Source: Lachnospiraceae bacterium MD329
Lineage (GTDB): Bacteria > Bacillota > Clostridia > UBA1381
DNA length: 64,000 bases
NCBI GenBank assembly: GCA_010206265.1
Contig: VIQV01000023.1
Span: 213,634-277,633 of the forward strand
Direction: 5' to 3'
Shown here: in pieces, positions 30,796-39,131 of the stretch
Numbering within the stretch: position 1 is the stretch's first letter
How the letters are laid out: every line of letters starts with the position of its first letter
The notes under the pieces: model-generated
Databases searched by the model: none
The model's input: the letters and a program-made list of their open reading frames with translations, nothing else
What the model was told of the DNA's origin: nothing
Position numbers and translations under genes: made by a program

Positions 30796-31869
30796 TTAAT
30801 TCGGTTTTATAATTGATATATCGACAATTCTGTCATCACCCGTAAGCAGTCGCCCGTTTGTATAGCGGCAGGTATTAAGCGTCCATAGCGCGTCACGTGC
30901 AGTTATAGTGCCGCGACCGTCCAGAAAGGCATTATTTTTTGCCATTTGAAGTATTTTAACCGCGTCCCTGCCGTTTTTTGCATACTGCGATATAAGCTCA
31001 ATTGCACCGCTGTCTACGGATATTTTAAGACGATTTGACGTTGAAACTATTATTTTTTCAATGTCTGCGCAAGTTAAAGGATTGAAAAATATCTCAATGC
31101 ATCGCGAACGTATCGCCTCAGGAATATCATCGCCGCCCTTGGTTGTAGCACCTATCAGTCTAAAATCTGCAGGCATTCCGTTTTTAAAGATATCGTGTAT
31201 ATAATCAGGTATATTCTTATCAAACTCATTGTAATATGCGCTTTCAAAAAATACGCGTCTGTCCTCTAAAACCTTTAAAAGCTTATTTAACTGACTTGAA
31301 GGCAGTTCTCCTATCTCGTCAATAAAAAGCACTCCGCCGTGCGCTTTAGTTACCGCGCCTGCCTTTGGCTGAGGTATACCTGCCGTGCCGTATGCTCCGG
31401 CGCCTTGATATATAGGGTCGTGCACAGAACCGATAAGCGGGTCGGCTATTGAACGCTCATCACAGCGCATTATAGTAGCGTCGGTTTCTATAAACTTCGC
31501 ATTTCTCAAAAACGGCGTACCGACACTTTTTTTAGCCTCACCCAAAGCAAGACGCGCCGCCGCAGTTTTTCCCACTCCTGCAGGACCGTATATAATGACG
31601 TGCTGAGGGTGCGGACCGCACAAAGCCGCCGTTATTGCGCGTATCCCCTCCTCCTGTCCGATTATTTCCGACATATCCTTCGGTCTTACGGTTTCCGTCA
31701 GCGGTTCACGCAAATGTATTCTTCGCATTTCGTCAAGACGTGCCTTTGACTTCTTCGCACTTTCATCAAGTAAATGCGTATCACTTTTTTCACTTTTCAA
31801 TCTTGTAAAAAAATACATTCCTATTATCAGCGTAAAAAACAGCTGTGTTATTGTTATTATACTTGTCAT
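30796..31869 (-). CDS. LonB-like AAA+ ATPase lacking the Lon protease domain
   Basis: The 357-residue protein has one N-terminal membrane segment (about 5-22) and then the AAA+ module of LonB: IIGQEEGIRAITAALCGPHP, Walker A YGPAGVGKTAAA, DERSIADPLIGSVHDPIYQG, Walker B VLFIDEIGELPSSQLNKLL and sensor RLIGATTKGG. LonB proteins normally run to about 550 residues with a C-terminal serine-lysine protease domain. This one stops where that domain would begin, and only a terminator and the convergent argG lie beyond. It may act as a membrane-bound unfoldase or adaptor. In Bacillus, LonB is forespore-specific. Confidence 0.85.
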   Translation of the reverse strand: MTSIITITQLFFTLIIGMYFFTRLKSEKSDTHLLDESAKKSKARLDEMRRIHLREPLTETVRPKDMSEIIGQEEGIRAITAALCGPHPQHVIIYGPAGVGKTAAARLALGEAKKSVGTPFLRNAKFIETDATIMRCDERSIADPLIGSVHDPIYQGAGAYGTAGIPQPKAGAVTKAHGGVLFIDEIGELPSSQLNKLLKVLEDRRVFFESAYYNEFDKNIPDYIHDIFKNGMPADFRLIGATTKGGDDIPEAIRSRCIEIFFNPLTCADIEKIIVSTSNRLKISVDSGAIELISQYAKNGRDAVKILQMAKNNAFLDGRGTITARDALWTLNTCRYTNGRLLTGDDRIVDISIIKPN

Positions 31870-31937
31870 TTTCTCACCCCAATTATTTTTGCTTAGTCTT
31901 TGATTAGAAAACGGTATTTATTCTGTTTTATGGTGTG

Positions 31938-31977
31938 GAAAAATCCGACACAAAAAAAGAGCTGTTATTTACAGCCC
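31938..31977 (-). terminator. Terminator overlapping the end of the C_GCAxxG gene
   Basis: A GGGCTGT / ACAGCTC hairpin includes the stop codon at 31965 and is followed on the minus strand by seven T residues. Confidence 0.8.
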
Positions 31978-32420
31978 TCAATAAGATATTTTTCTATGAT
32001 ATTAGCGCAATCTTCAATACAGCCGATACACGGACGTTTCTTATAAAATGATTCTGTGCGTTTTGTCGGTTCGGCGCTGCCGTCCTTCGGCAAATTGTTT
32101 CCAAGCAAATCCGCACATATAACAGAACCATTTTTATCCTTAAATTCACCTGTCATTTTCTGAACAGCCTCATATACCCTCTTACGGGTCATAGTATCCC
32201 CTGCTATTCCGTCACTTAATGCCATTCCTGCAACCATACTCATTCCGCTTACTGCTCCGCAGGTAAGCCGCATACGCCCCATTCCGCCGCCCATTCCTTC
32301 ACTAAGACGCATTGCGGAGGTTTCATCTATACCAAAAAGGTCACAAAACGCACATACTACCGCCTGTGAGCAATTACACCCTGATTTAAACAATTCCACA
32401 GCCTTTTGTGCTCTATCCAT
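31965..32420 (-). CDS. C_GCAxxG_C_C family putative redox protein
   Basis: The 151-residue protein has the family's cysteine layout: GCNCSQAVVCAFCDLFG near the start, LTCGAVSGMSMVAGMAL in the middle, and RPCIGCIEDCANIIEKYL at the end. These proteins are thought to bind metal or take part in redox reactions; no enzyme activity is established. It overlaps the end of prmC by eight bases and is the last gene of the run from 35665. Confidence 0.88.
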   Translation of the reverse strand: MDRAQKAVELFKSGCNCSQAVVCAFCDLFGIDETSAMRLSEGMGGGMGRMRLTCGAVSGMSMVAGMALSDGIAGDTMTRKRVYEAVQKMTGEFKDKNGSVICADLLGNNLPKDGSAEPTKRTESFYKKRPCIGCIEDCANIIEKYLIEGCK

Positions 32421-33252
32421 TACTAATCATCCTTCCTGTTACCACTCTGTCATTTCCGCCTAAATCCTTTATAACTTGTATATTATCAAAATTATTTTTT
32501 AACAGTTCAACAACCTGCTCTGCCTGATTATAGCCTATCTCCATTGCTATCAGTCCGTTTTCTGACAGCAACTCCGGAGCAATCTTGGCTATACGCCTGT
32601 AAAAAATCAATCCGTCAGCGCCTCCGTCCAGCGCAATATGCGGTTCGTAGTCCTTAACCTCCGTCTGTAGTGTTTCTATAATATCTGACTCTATATACGG
32701 AGGATTTGATACAATTATATCATATTTACTGTCAGGATATTCCTTTAATATATCTTTTTTTAGTATTTTCACTCGGTTATCCACACTATTTCGAACTATA
32801 TTTCTTTTGCCGGTTTCAAGTGCAGTATCGTCTATATCCACAAGATCTGCCGTAACATTGTTTCTGTAATATGCAATACTTATCCCGACACAGCCGCTGC
32901 CCGAACAAATATCGAGGACTTTATATGTCCTATCATCTCTGATTTCTTCAATAACAGTTTCAACAAGAGTTTCTGTATCTGCACGCGGTATAAGAACACC
33001 TTTTTCCACATAAAATCCGAGCGACATAAACTCTGTTTCTCCAAGTATGTATTGGAGCGGTTCGCCTGTTTTACGACGTGCAGCCATTTCAAATGCTCTT
33101 TTATATTCATTTTCTGTTACATCACGTCTGCCGCCGATAACTAACTGAGTACGCGTCACCCCTAACGCGCTCATTACAATAAGCTCAGCCTCAAAACGCG
33201 CATTATCGTTAATCAGCCCCTCAATTTCGCGTACAAGCTCGGAAACTACCAT
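32413..33252 (-). CDS. prmC: Peptide chain release factor N5-glutamine methyltransferase
   Basis: The 279-residue enzyme has the N-terminal helical domain (TGEPLQYILGETEFMSLGF, a PrmC hallmark), LIPRADTETLVE, the SAM motif DICSGSGCVGISIAY and the catalytic NPPY in IIVSNPPYIESD. It methylates the GGQ glutamine of release factors. It overlaps the upstream DUF1385 gene by seven bases. prfA, the usual neighbour, is replaced by the C_GCAxxG gene. Confidence 0.96.
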   Translation of the reverse strand: MVVSELVREIEGLINDNARFEAELIVMSALGVTRTQLVIGGRRDVTENEYKRAFEMAARRKTGEPLQYILGETEFMSLGFYVEKGVLIPRADTETLVETVIEEIRDDRTYKVLDICSGSGCVGISIAYYRNNVTADLVDIDDTALETGKRNIVRNSVDNRVKILKKDILKEYPDSKYDIIVSNPPYIESDIIETLQTEVKDYEPHIALDGGADGLIFYRRIAKIAPELLSENGLIAMEIGYNQAEQVVELLKNNFDNIQVIKDLGGNDRVVTGRMISNG

Positions 33253-34214
33253 CTGTCGTCCTCTTGATTTTCGGGTATGCAGGGTTCCATTGAGGCAATG
33301 GCAACCTCTATCTGAGTTTCGTCAGGCTCACAGGTAGTCAGCTTTTGCAGCCACAACCCCGGCTTTGACAGCCACGTTACACATCTGCTCTTACTTCTGC
33401 CAGCCCATTTTATAAGTTCATACGATATTCCTGCAACTACAGGCAGCAGAGCAAGACGCATAAGCACTCTGAGCAGCACCATATCCACTCTCGGCAGCAA
33501 AGCAAAAAGCAATATACTTACTATCATTACAAACAGTAAAAAGCTCGTTCCGCAGCGAGGGTGAAAACGCGGATACTTCTTAACATTTTCTGCTGTAAGC
33601 TCTTCTCCTGCCTCATAACAGGCAATTGTTTTATGCTCTGCTCCGTGATACTCAAACACACGGCGTATATCCTTCATTCGTGATACAAGCGCAAGATAAC
33701 CGATAAATATTATCATTCTGATTACACCCTCAAAAAGACTTGTAAAAAGGTGCGAATCCGTAACATATGACAGCCCGTTTATCATTGAACCGAGTTTTTC
33801 AGCACCTTTTGTAAGAAATGTCGGCAAAATCATAAAGAGTGCAATACTGAATACAAGCGAAATTGCAATTGAAACATAAATTACAATATCCTTTATTTTA
33901 TCACCGAATTTATTTTCAAGCCATCTGTCAAACTTACTTTCGCTTTCCTCCTCGTCCTCGATATCAACAAATTCTGCGCTGTACATAAGCGCTTTCATTC
34001 CTATTACAAGGCTGTCTATAAAATTGACACAGCCGCGTATAATCGGCAGTTTAAAAAACGCACTTCGTGTTTTTGTACCGTTTTCCTCTATCTTGCGTTC
34101 TATTTCACCGTCTGGTTTTCTTACCGCTACAGTCGTCTTGTAGGGACCTCTCATCATAACGCCCTCCATAACCGCCTGTCCGCCGATTGATGTTATATGC
34201 TGTTCCTTACTCAT
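33246..34214 (-). CDS. DUF1385 (YqhQ-like) membrane protein
   Basis: The 322-residue protein carries the DUF1385 signatures GGQAVMEGVMMRGP near the start and EYHGAEHKTIACYEAG, HPRCGTSFLLFVM in the middle, with four or so membrane segments. The function is unknown; the gene often sits beside prmC and prfA in Clostridia, as here. Confidence 0.92.
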   Translation of the reverse strand: MSKEQHITSIGGQAVMEGVMMRGPYKTTVAVRKPDGEIERKIEENGTKTRSAFFKLPIIRGCVNFIDSLVIGMKALMYSAEFVDIEDEEESESKFDRWLENKFGDKIKDIVIYVSIAISLVFSIALFMILPTFLTKGAEKLGSMINGLSYVTDSHLFTSLFEGVIRMIIFIGYLALVSRMKDIRRVFEYHGAEHKTIACYEAGEELTAENVKKYPRFHPRCGTSFLLFVMIVSILLFALLPRVDMVLLRVLMRLALLPVVAGISYELIKWAGRSKSRCVTWLSKPGLWLQKLTTCEPDETQIEVAIASMEPCIPENQEDDRW

Positions 34215-34238
34215 TATCTTACTTTTCCTTTCACAATT

Positions 34239-34811
34239 TTATATACACGGGCATATGCAGTCAAAGCACATACACGCTGTACAGCAGTCGCAGGCGCTGC
34301 AGCAGCCTGATGTATTATTGCCTGCAGATGTGGTATACGCGGTATTTCTGTTCAGTACGTTATCCAAAGCCGCCCTGTATTCCGCATTGTCAGGTTCCAT
34401 ATTTACCGCCGTTTTCAGAAAGCTTATCGCCTGATCATACCAGCCCACCTGCAAACGCGCGCGTCCCGACAAATAGTACCATTCAGCATTTTTAGGCAGT
34501 TTTTCAAGCATTTCCAATGCCTCGCGTATACGCGACATCGAAACAAGAATCCGTACATTATTAAAACTCGGGTCCGTACCGCTTTCTCTACGTGAATAAT
34601 CGGCTGTATTATTGGTATAACCGTTTCCGCGGTTATTCATAATCATATCATATGCCTTGTTTATTTCCTTTATTTTTTCGCTCGCCAAATCGGACAGCGG
34701 ATTATTAACATATTTATCAGGGTGATATTTTTTTGCCAATTCACGATATGCTTTTTTTATTGTTTCTTCATCGGCGTTTTCGCTGACGCCCAAAACCTCA
34801 TAAGGATTCAT
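34239..34811 (-). CDS. J-domain protein with TPR-like region and cysteine-rich tail
   Basis: The 190-residue protein begins with a J domain (residues 1-65; the HPD motif is in KKYHPDKY), which stimulates Hsp70 ATPase. Residues about 85-155 look like TPR helices ([20 protein letters not shown]). The tail is remarkable: ten of the last 21 residues are cysteine, in CC, CxC and CxxC spacings, which could bind zinc or other metals or be lipid-modified. It overlaps the upstream DUF5685 gene by four bases (ATGA), so the two are coupled. Confidence 0.85.
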   Translation of the reverse strand: MNPYEVLGVSENADEETIKKAYRELAKKYHPDKYVNNPLSDLASEKIKEINKAYDMIMNNRGNGYTNNTADYSRRESGTDPSFNNVRILVSMSRIREALEMLEKLPKNAEWYYLSGRARLQVGWYDQAISFLKTAVNMEPDNAEYRAALDNVLNRNTAYTTSAGNNTSGCCSACDCCTACMCFDCICPCI

Positions 34812-35665
34812 TCCGAACTCCTTTCAAAAATATAATCCTGCTTTACTTTTAAGGCAGTATATATAATATTATCCGTAACTTCTTTATTGGCATACAGATT
34901 AAGCAGGTTATATGCTGAAGACGCATTTTCAAGTGTAAATGTAAGCGATATTCTCAGTGTTTCACTGATTTTCTGCCATATTTCCTGCGACGTACATTCT
35001 GAATATCTCGCTGAAAATGTATTATAAGTCTTTTTTCTTATATCCCGCTCCAAATCATTATACGCATCAATAATGTAAATCCAGCGTCCTATATTGTAAC
35101 CCAGCCACGCAAGAGCACGCCTTGTCCCGTCATCACGTATAAAATCAGGTGTAAACAGTATCTCCAGTATCTTTGCAAAGCAGTCTGCCGTTTCATCAAT
35201 TTCTGTACAGCCGCTTTTTTCCAATACGCTAAGCTTTTTCAGACAATTCTCTATTTGAGCATATTGCTCTAAATAACGTCTTTTTGCCTTTTTACAGCCT
35301 CTGCGAAATAACACCAGACCAAAAAATGCTTTTATACTTCTGTCGTCTTGCCAATCGTCAAGCAGTTTCAGATAGCTTAAAATAACTCCCATATCAGCGG
35401 CGTAATTTACAGCCTCGTCTGAAACAACACACTTATTCTTCTTTATCGGATTAAACTCACATCTTTTATCACAAAAATCCGTTTTATCACTGTTTACCGA
35501 GGACAAAATTATCGCAAGAAAGGTAATATCATAACTCAGTCCCATACGCGACATATGCGAGCATTGTTTTCCAATCGCCTTACACAAACCGCAGTAATAC
35601 GCCTTAAAGATATTATATCCTTCATCACTCAGCGTATCCTTACATACCGTCACATATCCGAACAT
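34808..35665 (-). CDS. DUF5685 family protein
   Basis: The 285-residue helical protein has the N-terminal signature [17 protein letters not shown] followed by [10 protein letters not shown], then [11 protein letters not shown] and repeated conserved cysteines, matching DUF5685. An isoprenoid-synthase-like all-helical fold seems possible from [19 protein letters not shown], but function is unknown. It is translationally coupled to the J-domain gene, which suggests a chaperone-client relation. Confidence 0.82.
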   Translation of the reverse strand: MFGYVTVCKDTLSDEGYNIFKAYYCGLCKAIGKQCSHMSRMGLSYDITFLAIILSSVNSDKTDFCDKRCEFNPIKKNKCVVSDEAVNYAADMGVILSYLKLLDDWQDDRSIKAFFGLVLFRRGCKKAKRRYLEQYAQIENCLKKLSVLEKSGCTEIDETADCFAKILEILFTPDFIRDDGTRRALAWLGYNIGRWIYIIDAYNDLERDIRKKTYNTFSARYSECTSQEIWQKISETLRISLTFTLENASSAYNLLNLYANKEVTDNIIYTALKVKQDYIFERSSE

Positions 35666-35828
35666 TAAAAGCCTCGCCTTTCTGAAATATTATCCATACA
35701 GATAAGTATATATCAAAACAAGTTAAAATTCAACATATTGACGACATTTTTTATAAAATTATTTTTTTGTTCATAATTTATATAATTTGCGGAAACGATA
35801 TTATAAAAATATTTTAGGAGATGACAAT

Positions 35829-36278
35829 ATGAAAAATGAAATGACCAACAAAGAATATAATGAATATGTCAAAACGAAAACCCCTAATTCAAAGGTCGTT
35901 TTAAACTCCTTTAAAGCATTTATTTCAGGCGGAATAATCTGCGTTATAGGTCAATGTATTCTTATGTTGTTGAAAAAGTGCGGTTTCGACGAGGAAACCT
36001 CAGCAGGATATACTTCAATAATACTTATATTTTTAGGTGCGCTTTTAACAGGACTGGACATTTATCCAAAAATTGCAAAGTTCGCAGGAGCAGGTACAGT
36101 CGTACCCATAACAGGTTTCGCAAACTCTGTGGTGTCCCCTGCTCTTGAAGCTAAATCCGAAGGTATGATTTTAGGTGTAGGAGCTCAGATATTCACTATT
36201 GCAGGTCCCGTTATTTTATACGGCACTCTTGCTTCGTGGATTGCAGGTTTAATATATTGGATTATAAGTTTATTTTAA
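35829..36278 (+). CDS. spoVAC: Stage V sporulation protein AC
   Basis: I start at the ATG at 35829 (149 residues, MKNEMTNKEYNEYVK) behind TTAGGAG. Four to five membrane segments and the motifs FISGGIICVIGQ, LGALLTGLDIYPKIAKFAGAGTVVPITGFANS match SpoVAC, a mechanosensitive part of the channel for dipicolinic acid in spores. It is the first gene of spoVAC-AD-AE. Confidence 0.95.
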   Translation: MKNEMTNKEYNEYVKTKTPNSKVVLNSFKAFISGGIICVIGQCILMLLKKCGFDEETSAGYTSIILIFLGALLTGLDIYPKIAKFAGAGTVVPITGFANSVVSPALEAKSEGMILGVGAQIFTIAGPVILYGTLASWIAGLIYWIISLF

Positions 36279-36297
36279 AAGTTAGGAGATGATTGAC

Positions 36298-37305
36298 TTG
36301 AATAATCGTATTGGAAAACAGACAGTAATACTCCCAAACAAGCCGGTTATTATAGAAACTGCGTCAATCGCAGGTGTAAAAGAAGGTGAAGGACCGTTAA
36401 AGGATTACTTTGACCGTGTATTGAGCGATGATACGTTAGGCGAAAAATCTTGGGAAAAGTCAGAAAGCTCGCTCCAGCGAGAAACCGCATATCTCGCAAT
36501 TAACAAATCAGGTTTTATGCAAAGCGATATTGACTATATTCTTGCAGGGGATTTGTTAAATCAGTGTGTCGGCGCACATTACAGTGTCCGTGACCTTGAT
36601 ATTCCGTTTTTCGGTCTTTACGGCGCTTGCTCTACAATGTCAGAGGGCTTGTCGATAGGTTCTATGCTCGTCGACGGCGGTTACGCCAACCGCGTAATGT
36701 GTATGACGTCAAGTCATTTTTGTTCGTCGGAAAGACAGTTCCGAAATCCGCTTGAATACGGAGGTCAGCGTACTCCTTCCGCGCAATGGACAGTTACAGG
36801 TGCAGGCTGCGCCATTCTCGCAAAAGACGGTGACGGTCCCAAAATAACTCACATTACTACAGGCAAAGTCATTGATAAAGGTATTACTGATGTTTCAAAT
36901 ATGGGTGCGGCAATGGCTCCTGCCGCAATTGATACGCTTATAGCTCACTTTAACGATACAGGAAGAACTCCGGATTACTACGATATGATTCTTACAGGTG
37001 ACCTCGGAGTTATAGGTTCTGATATTCTTACAGAGCTTATGCTTAAAGAAGGATTTGACCTGCGTCAGCTGCACAGCGACTGCGGAAAGATGATTTACGA
37101 CATTGAAAAACAGGACGTTCACGCAGGCGGCAGCGGCTGCGGCTGTTTCGGCAGTGTTTTCTGCGGTTATATTTTTAATGAGCTCAGAAAAAACAATATC
37201 AAAAAGATACTTGTTATGGCAACAGGCGCACTAATGAATCCTACCGTAATCGAACAGGGCGAAAGTATTCCCGGTGTAGCGCACGCAGTTGCAATAGAAA
37301 ATTAA
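36298..37305 (+). CDS. spoVAD: Stage V sporulation protein AD
   Basis: I start at a TTG at 36298 (335 residues, MNNRIGKQTV) nine bases after AGGAG; an ATG at 36289 touches that site and is too close. The thiolase-like fold is visible in DLDIPFFGLYGACSTMSEGL, MTSSHFCSSERQFRNPLEYG and HAGGSGCGCFGSVFC. SpoVAD binds dipicolinic acid for uptake into the forespore. Confidence 0.95.
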   Translation: MNNRIGKQTVILPNKPVIIETASIAGVKEGEGPLKDYFDRVLSDDTLGEKSWEKSESSLQRETAYLAINKSGFMQSDIDYILAGDLLNQCVGAHYSVRDLDIPFFGLYGACSTMSEGLSIGSMLVDGGYANRVMCMTSSHFCSSERQFRNPLEYGGQRTPSAQWTVTGAGCAILAKDGDGPKITHITTGKVIDKGITDVSNMGAAMAPAAIDTLIAHFNDTGRTPDYYDMILTGDLGVIGSDILTELMLKEGFDLRQLHSDCGKMIYDIEKQDVHAGGSGCGCFGSVFCGYIFNELRKNNIKKILVMATGALMNPTVIEQGESIPGVAHAVAIEN

Positions 37306-37322
37306 CTGAAAGGAGCATTTTT

Positions 37323-37679
37323 ATGGATTTCTTAAAAGCATTTATCATAGGCGGTCTTATATGCGTTGTTGGTCAGATTTTAATTGATAAAACAAAGCTG
37401 ACCCCTGCACGTATTCTCGTAACGTTTGTTGTTCTCGGAGTATTCCTTCAGCTTATAGGAGTATACGCCCCCCTTGTTGACTATGCAGGCGCAGGCGCTA
37501 CAGTACCTCTGACGGGATTTGGCTATAATCTGTGCAAGGGCGTTAGCAAGGCTGTTTCTGAAAGAGGTTTCTTCGGTATATTTACAGGTGGTCTTACCGC
37601 CGCCGCCGCAGGCATTTCTGCCGCGCTTATTTTTGGATTTTTAGTATCCGTTATTTTTAGGTCAAAACCAAAAAAATAA
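37323..37679 (+). CDS. spoVAE: Stage V sporulation protein AE
   Basis: The 118-residue membrane protein (FIIGGLICVVGQILIDKTK, ...YAGAGATVPLTGFGYNLCKG) is the SpoVAE(b) channel component and is visibly related to SpoVAC. It completes the minimal SpoVA trio, which supports a sporulating or recently sporulating ancestor. Confidence 0.94.
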   Translation: MDFLKAFIIGGLICVVGQILIDKTKLTPARILVTFVVLGVFLQLIGVYAPLVDYAGAGATVPLTGFGYNLCKGVSKAVSERGFFGIFTGGLTAAAAGISAALIFGFLVSVIFRSKPKK

Positions 37680-37748
37680 TTTTTGACTATTCAAAATGAA
37701 GAATTTGTGTTATAATAATTTTATTATGACAGAAACGGGGTTTTTCAT

Positions 37749-38606
37749 ATGATAAAAATAGATGGACACACGCAACATCTTGGCATAATCGGATATCCTA
37801 TTGAGCATACATTTTCACCTGCAATGCACAATTTCATATCCGAAGCCGTACATAATAATTTTATATACAGCGCTTATCTCATACCGCCAGAACAACTCGA
37901 AAATGCGATAAATGCAGTGCGCGCACTTGATATTAAAGGTATAAACGTGACCGCCCCTCACAAAGTAGAAGTAATGCAGTATCTTGACGAAGTAACAGAT
38001 ACTGCACGCGAACTTGGTTCGGTAAATACTGTTGTAAACCGCGGCGGCAAGCTATATGGCTACAATACCGATGCGGACGGATTTTGTATGATGCTCGAAA
38101 AGAATGATATTGCAATAAAGGGCAGTAATATTCTTATAATCGGCGCAGGCGGCGTTACACGTCCTACTGTCATACGCCTTATTGACAACGGTGCGTCAGC
38201 AATTACAGTGCTTAACCGTACAAAAGAAAAAGCAGACTCCCTTGCTGATGATATTATGAAAGTCAAGGGATTTAAAATTAATACCACTGTAAATTCATTT
38301 GATTTTGATATTGTAATAAATACTACCTCAGCAGGTATGGAACCACAGGAAAACGCACTTCCCACCGACAGCATTTCTGAAATCAGCGACCTGTCTTTCA
38401 TTAATGAAAATACAGCTGTTGTAGATATGATTTACAACCCCTCAGAAACACGTTTCCTGAAAGAATCAAGAGAACGAGGCGCAAAAACTCTTAATGGTCT
38501 TGGTATGCTGATTTATCAGGGGATTATAGCTTATGAATTATTTACAGATACTAAACTCCCTTCCAATATTGGCGAACTCATACAGAGGGAGGTATTTAAC
38601 AGATGA
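37749..38606 (+). CDS. aroE: Shikimate dehydrogenase
   Basis: The 285-residue protein has the shikimate-binding GYPIEHTFSPAMHN, INVTAPHK and the NADP-binding GAGGVTRPTVIRL, with NTTSAGMEP. It reduces 3-dehydroshikimate to shikimate in aromatic amino-acid synthesis. Its last codons overlap aroK by four bases. Confidence 0.97.
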   Translation: MIKIDGHTQHLGIIGYPIEHTFSPAMHNFISEAVHNNFIYSAYLIPPEQLENAINAVRALDIKGINVTAPHKVEVMQYLDEVTDTARELGSVNTVVNRGGKLYGYNTDADGFCMMLEKNDIAIKGSNILIIGAGGVTRPTVIRLIDNGASAITVLNRTKEKADSLADDIMKVKGFKINTTVNSFDFDIVINTTSAGMEPQENALPTDSISEISDLSFINENTAVVDMIYNPSETRFLKESRERGAKTLNGLGMLIYQGIIAYELFTDTKLPSNIGELIQREVFNR

Positions 38607-39115
38607 ATATTATACTTACAGGCTTTATGGCGGCAGGTAAAACGGAAATAAGCAAAGCAATAGCAGCAATGTCAAGCTATACGCTTTATGATACAGATGA
38701 TATGATTGAAAAAAAATGCGGTATGTCTATTAACGAAATATTTGATACTCACGGTGAAAAATATTTCAGACAGATTGAAAAAGAAGTGGTTAGAGAGGCT
38801 TCCGGATTTAAAAATGCGGTTATAGCCACAGGCGGCGGAGTTGTTCTGGACAAGGAAAACATAGACGTTCTACGGAATACTGGAATTATAGTTAATCTAT
38901 CTCCCGACTTTTCTGTAATACGCGAACGAGTTGAAACCGCACGCAAAACTAGACCTTTGATGAAAAATGACAGTATTGATGAAATTCAGAAACGATTTAA
39001 TGACCGACTTCCGTTTTACGCAAATTGTGACTATAAAATAAAAATTATTAACGGCAGGTCACCTCGTTCTTATGCAATGGAAATATTGAAAATAGCAAAA
39101 GACAGACACATTTAA
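38603..39115 (+). CDS. aroK: Shikimate kinase
   Basis: The 170-residue kinase has the P-loop in LTGFMAAGKTEISKAIA, DTDDMIEKKCGMSINEIF, the FR motif in EKYFRQIEKEV, and ATGGGVVLDKEN. It phosphorylates shikimate, the next step after AroE, to which it is translationally coupled. Its last codons lie inside a terminator hairpin. Confidence 0.97.
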   Translation: MNIILTGFMAAGKTEISKAIAAMSSYTLYDTDDMIEKKCGMSINEIFDTHGEKYFRQIEKEVVREASGFKNAVIATGGGVVLDKENIDVLRNTGIIVNLSPDFSVIRERVETARKTRPLMKNDSIDEIQKRFNDRLPFYANCDYKIKIINGRSPRSYAMEILKIAKDRHI

Positions 39116-39127
39116 GTCTGTCTTTTT
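39097..39127. terminator. Bidirectional terminator at the aroK end
   Basis: AAAAGACAGAC and GTCTGTCTTTTT arms with an 8-base loop lie between convergent aroK and the ABC exporter gene; the hairpin includes the aroK stop. Confidence 0.88.
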
Positions 39128-39131
39128 ATCT

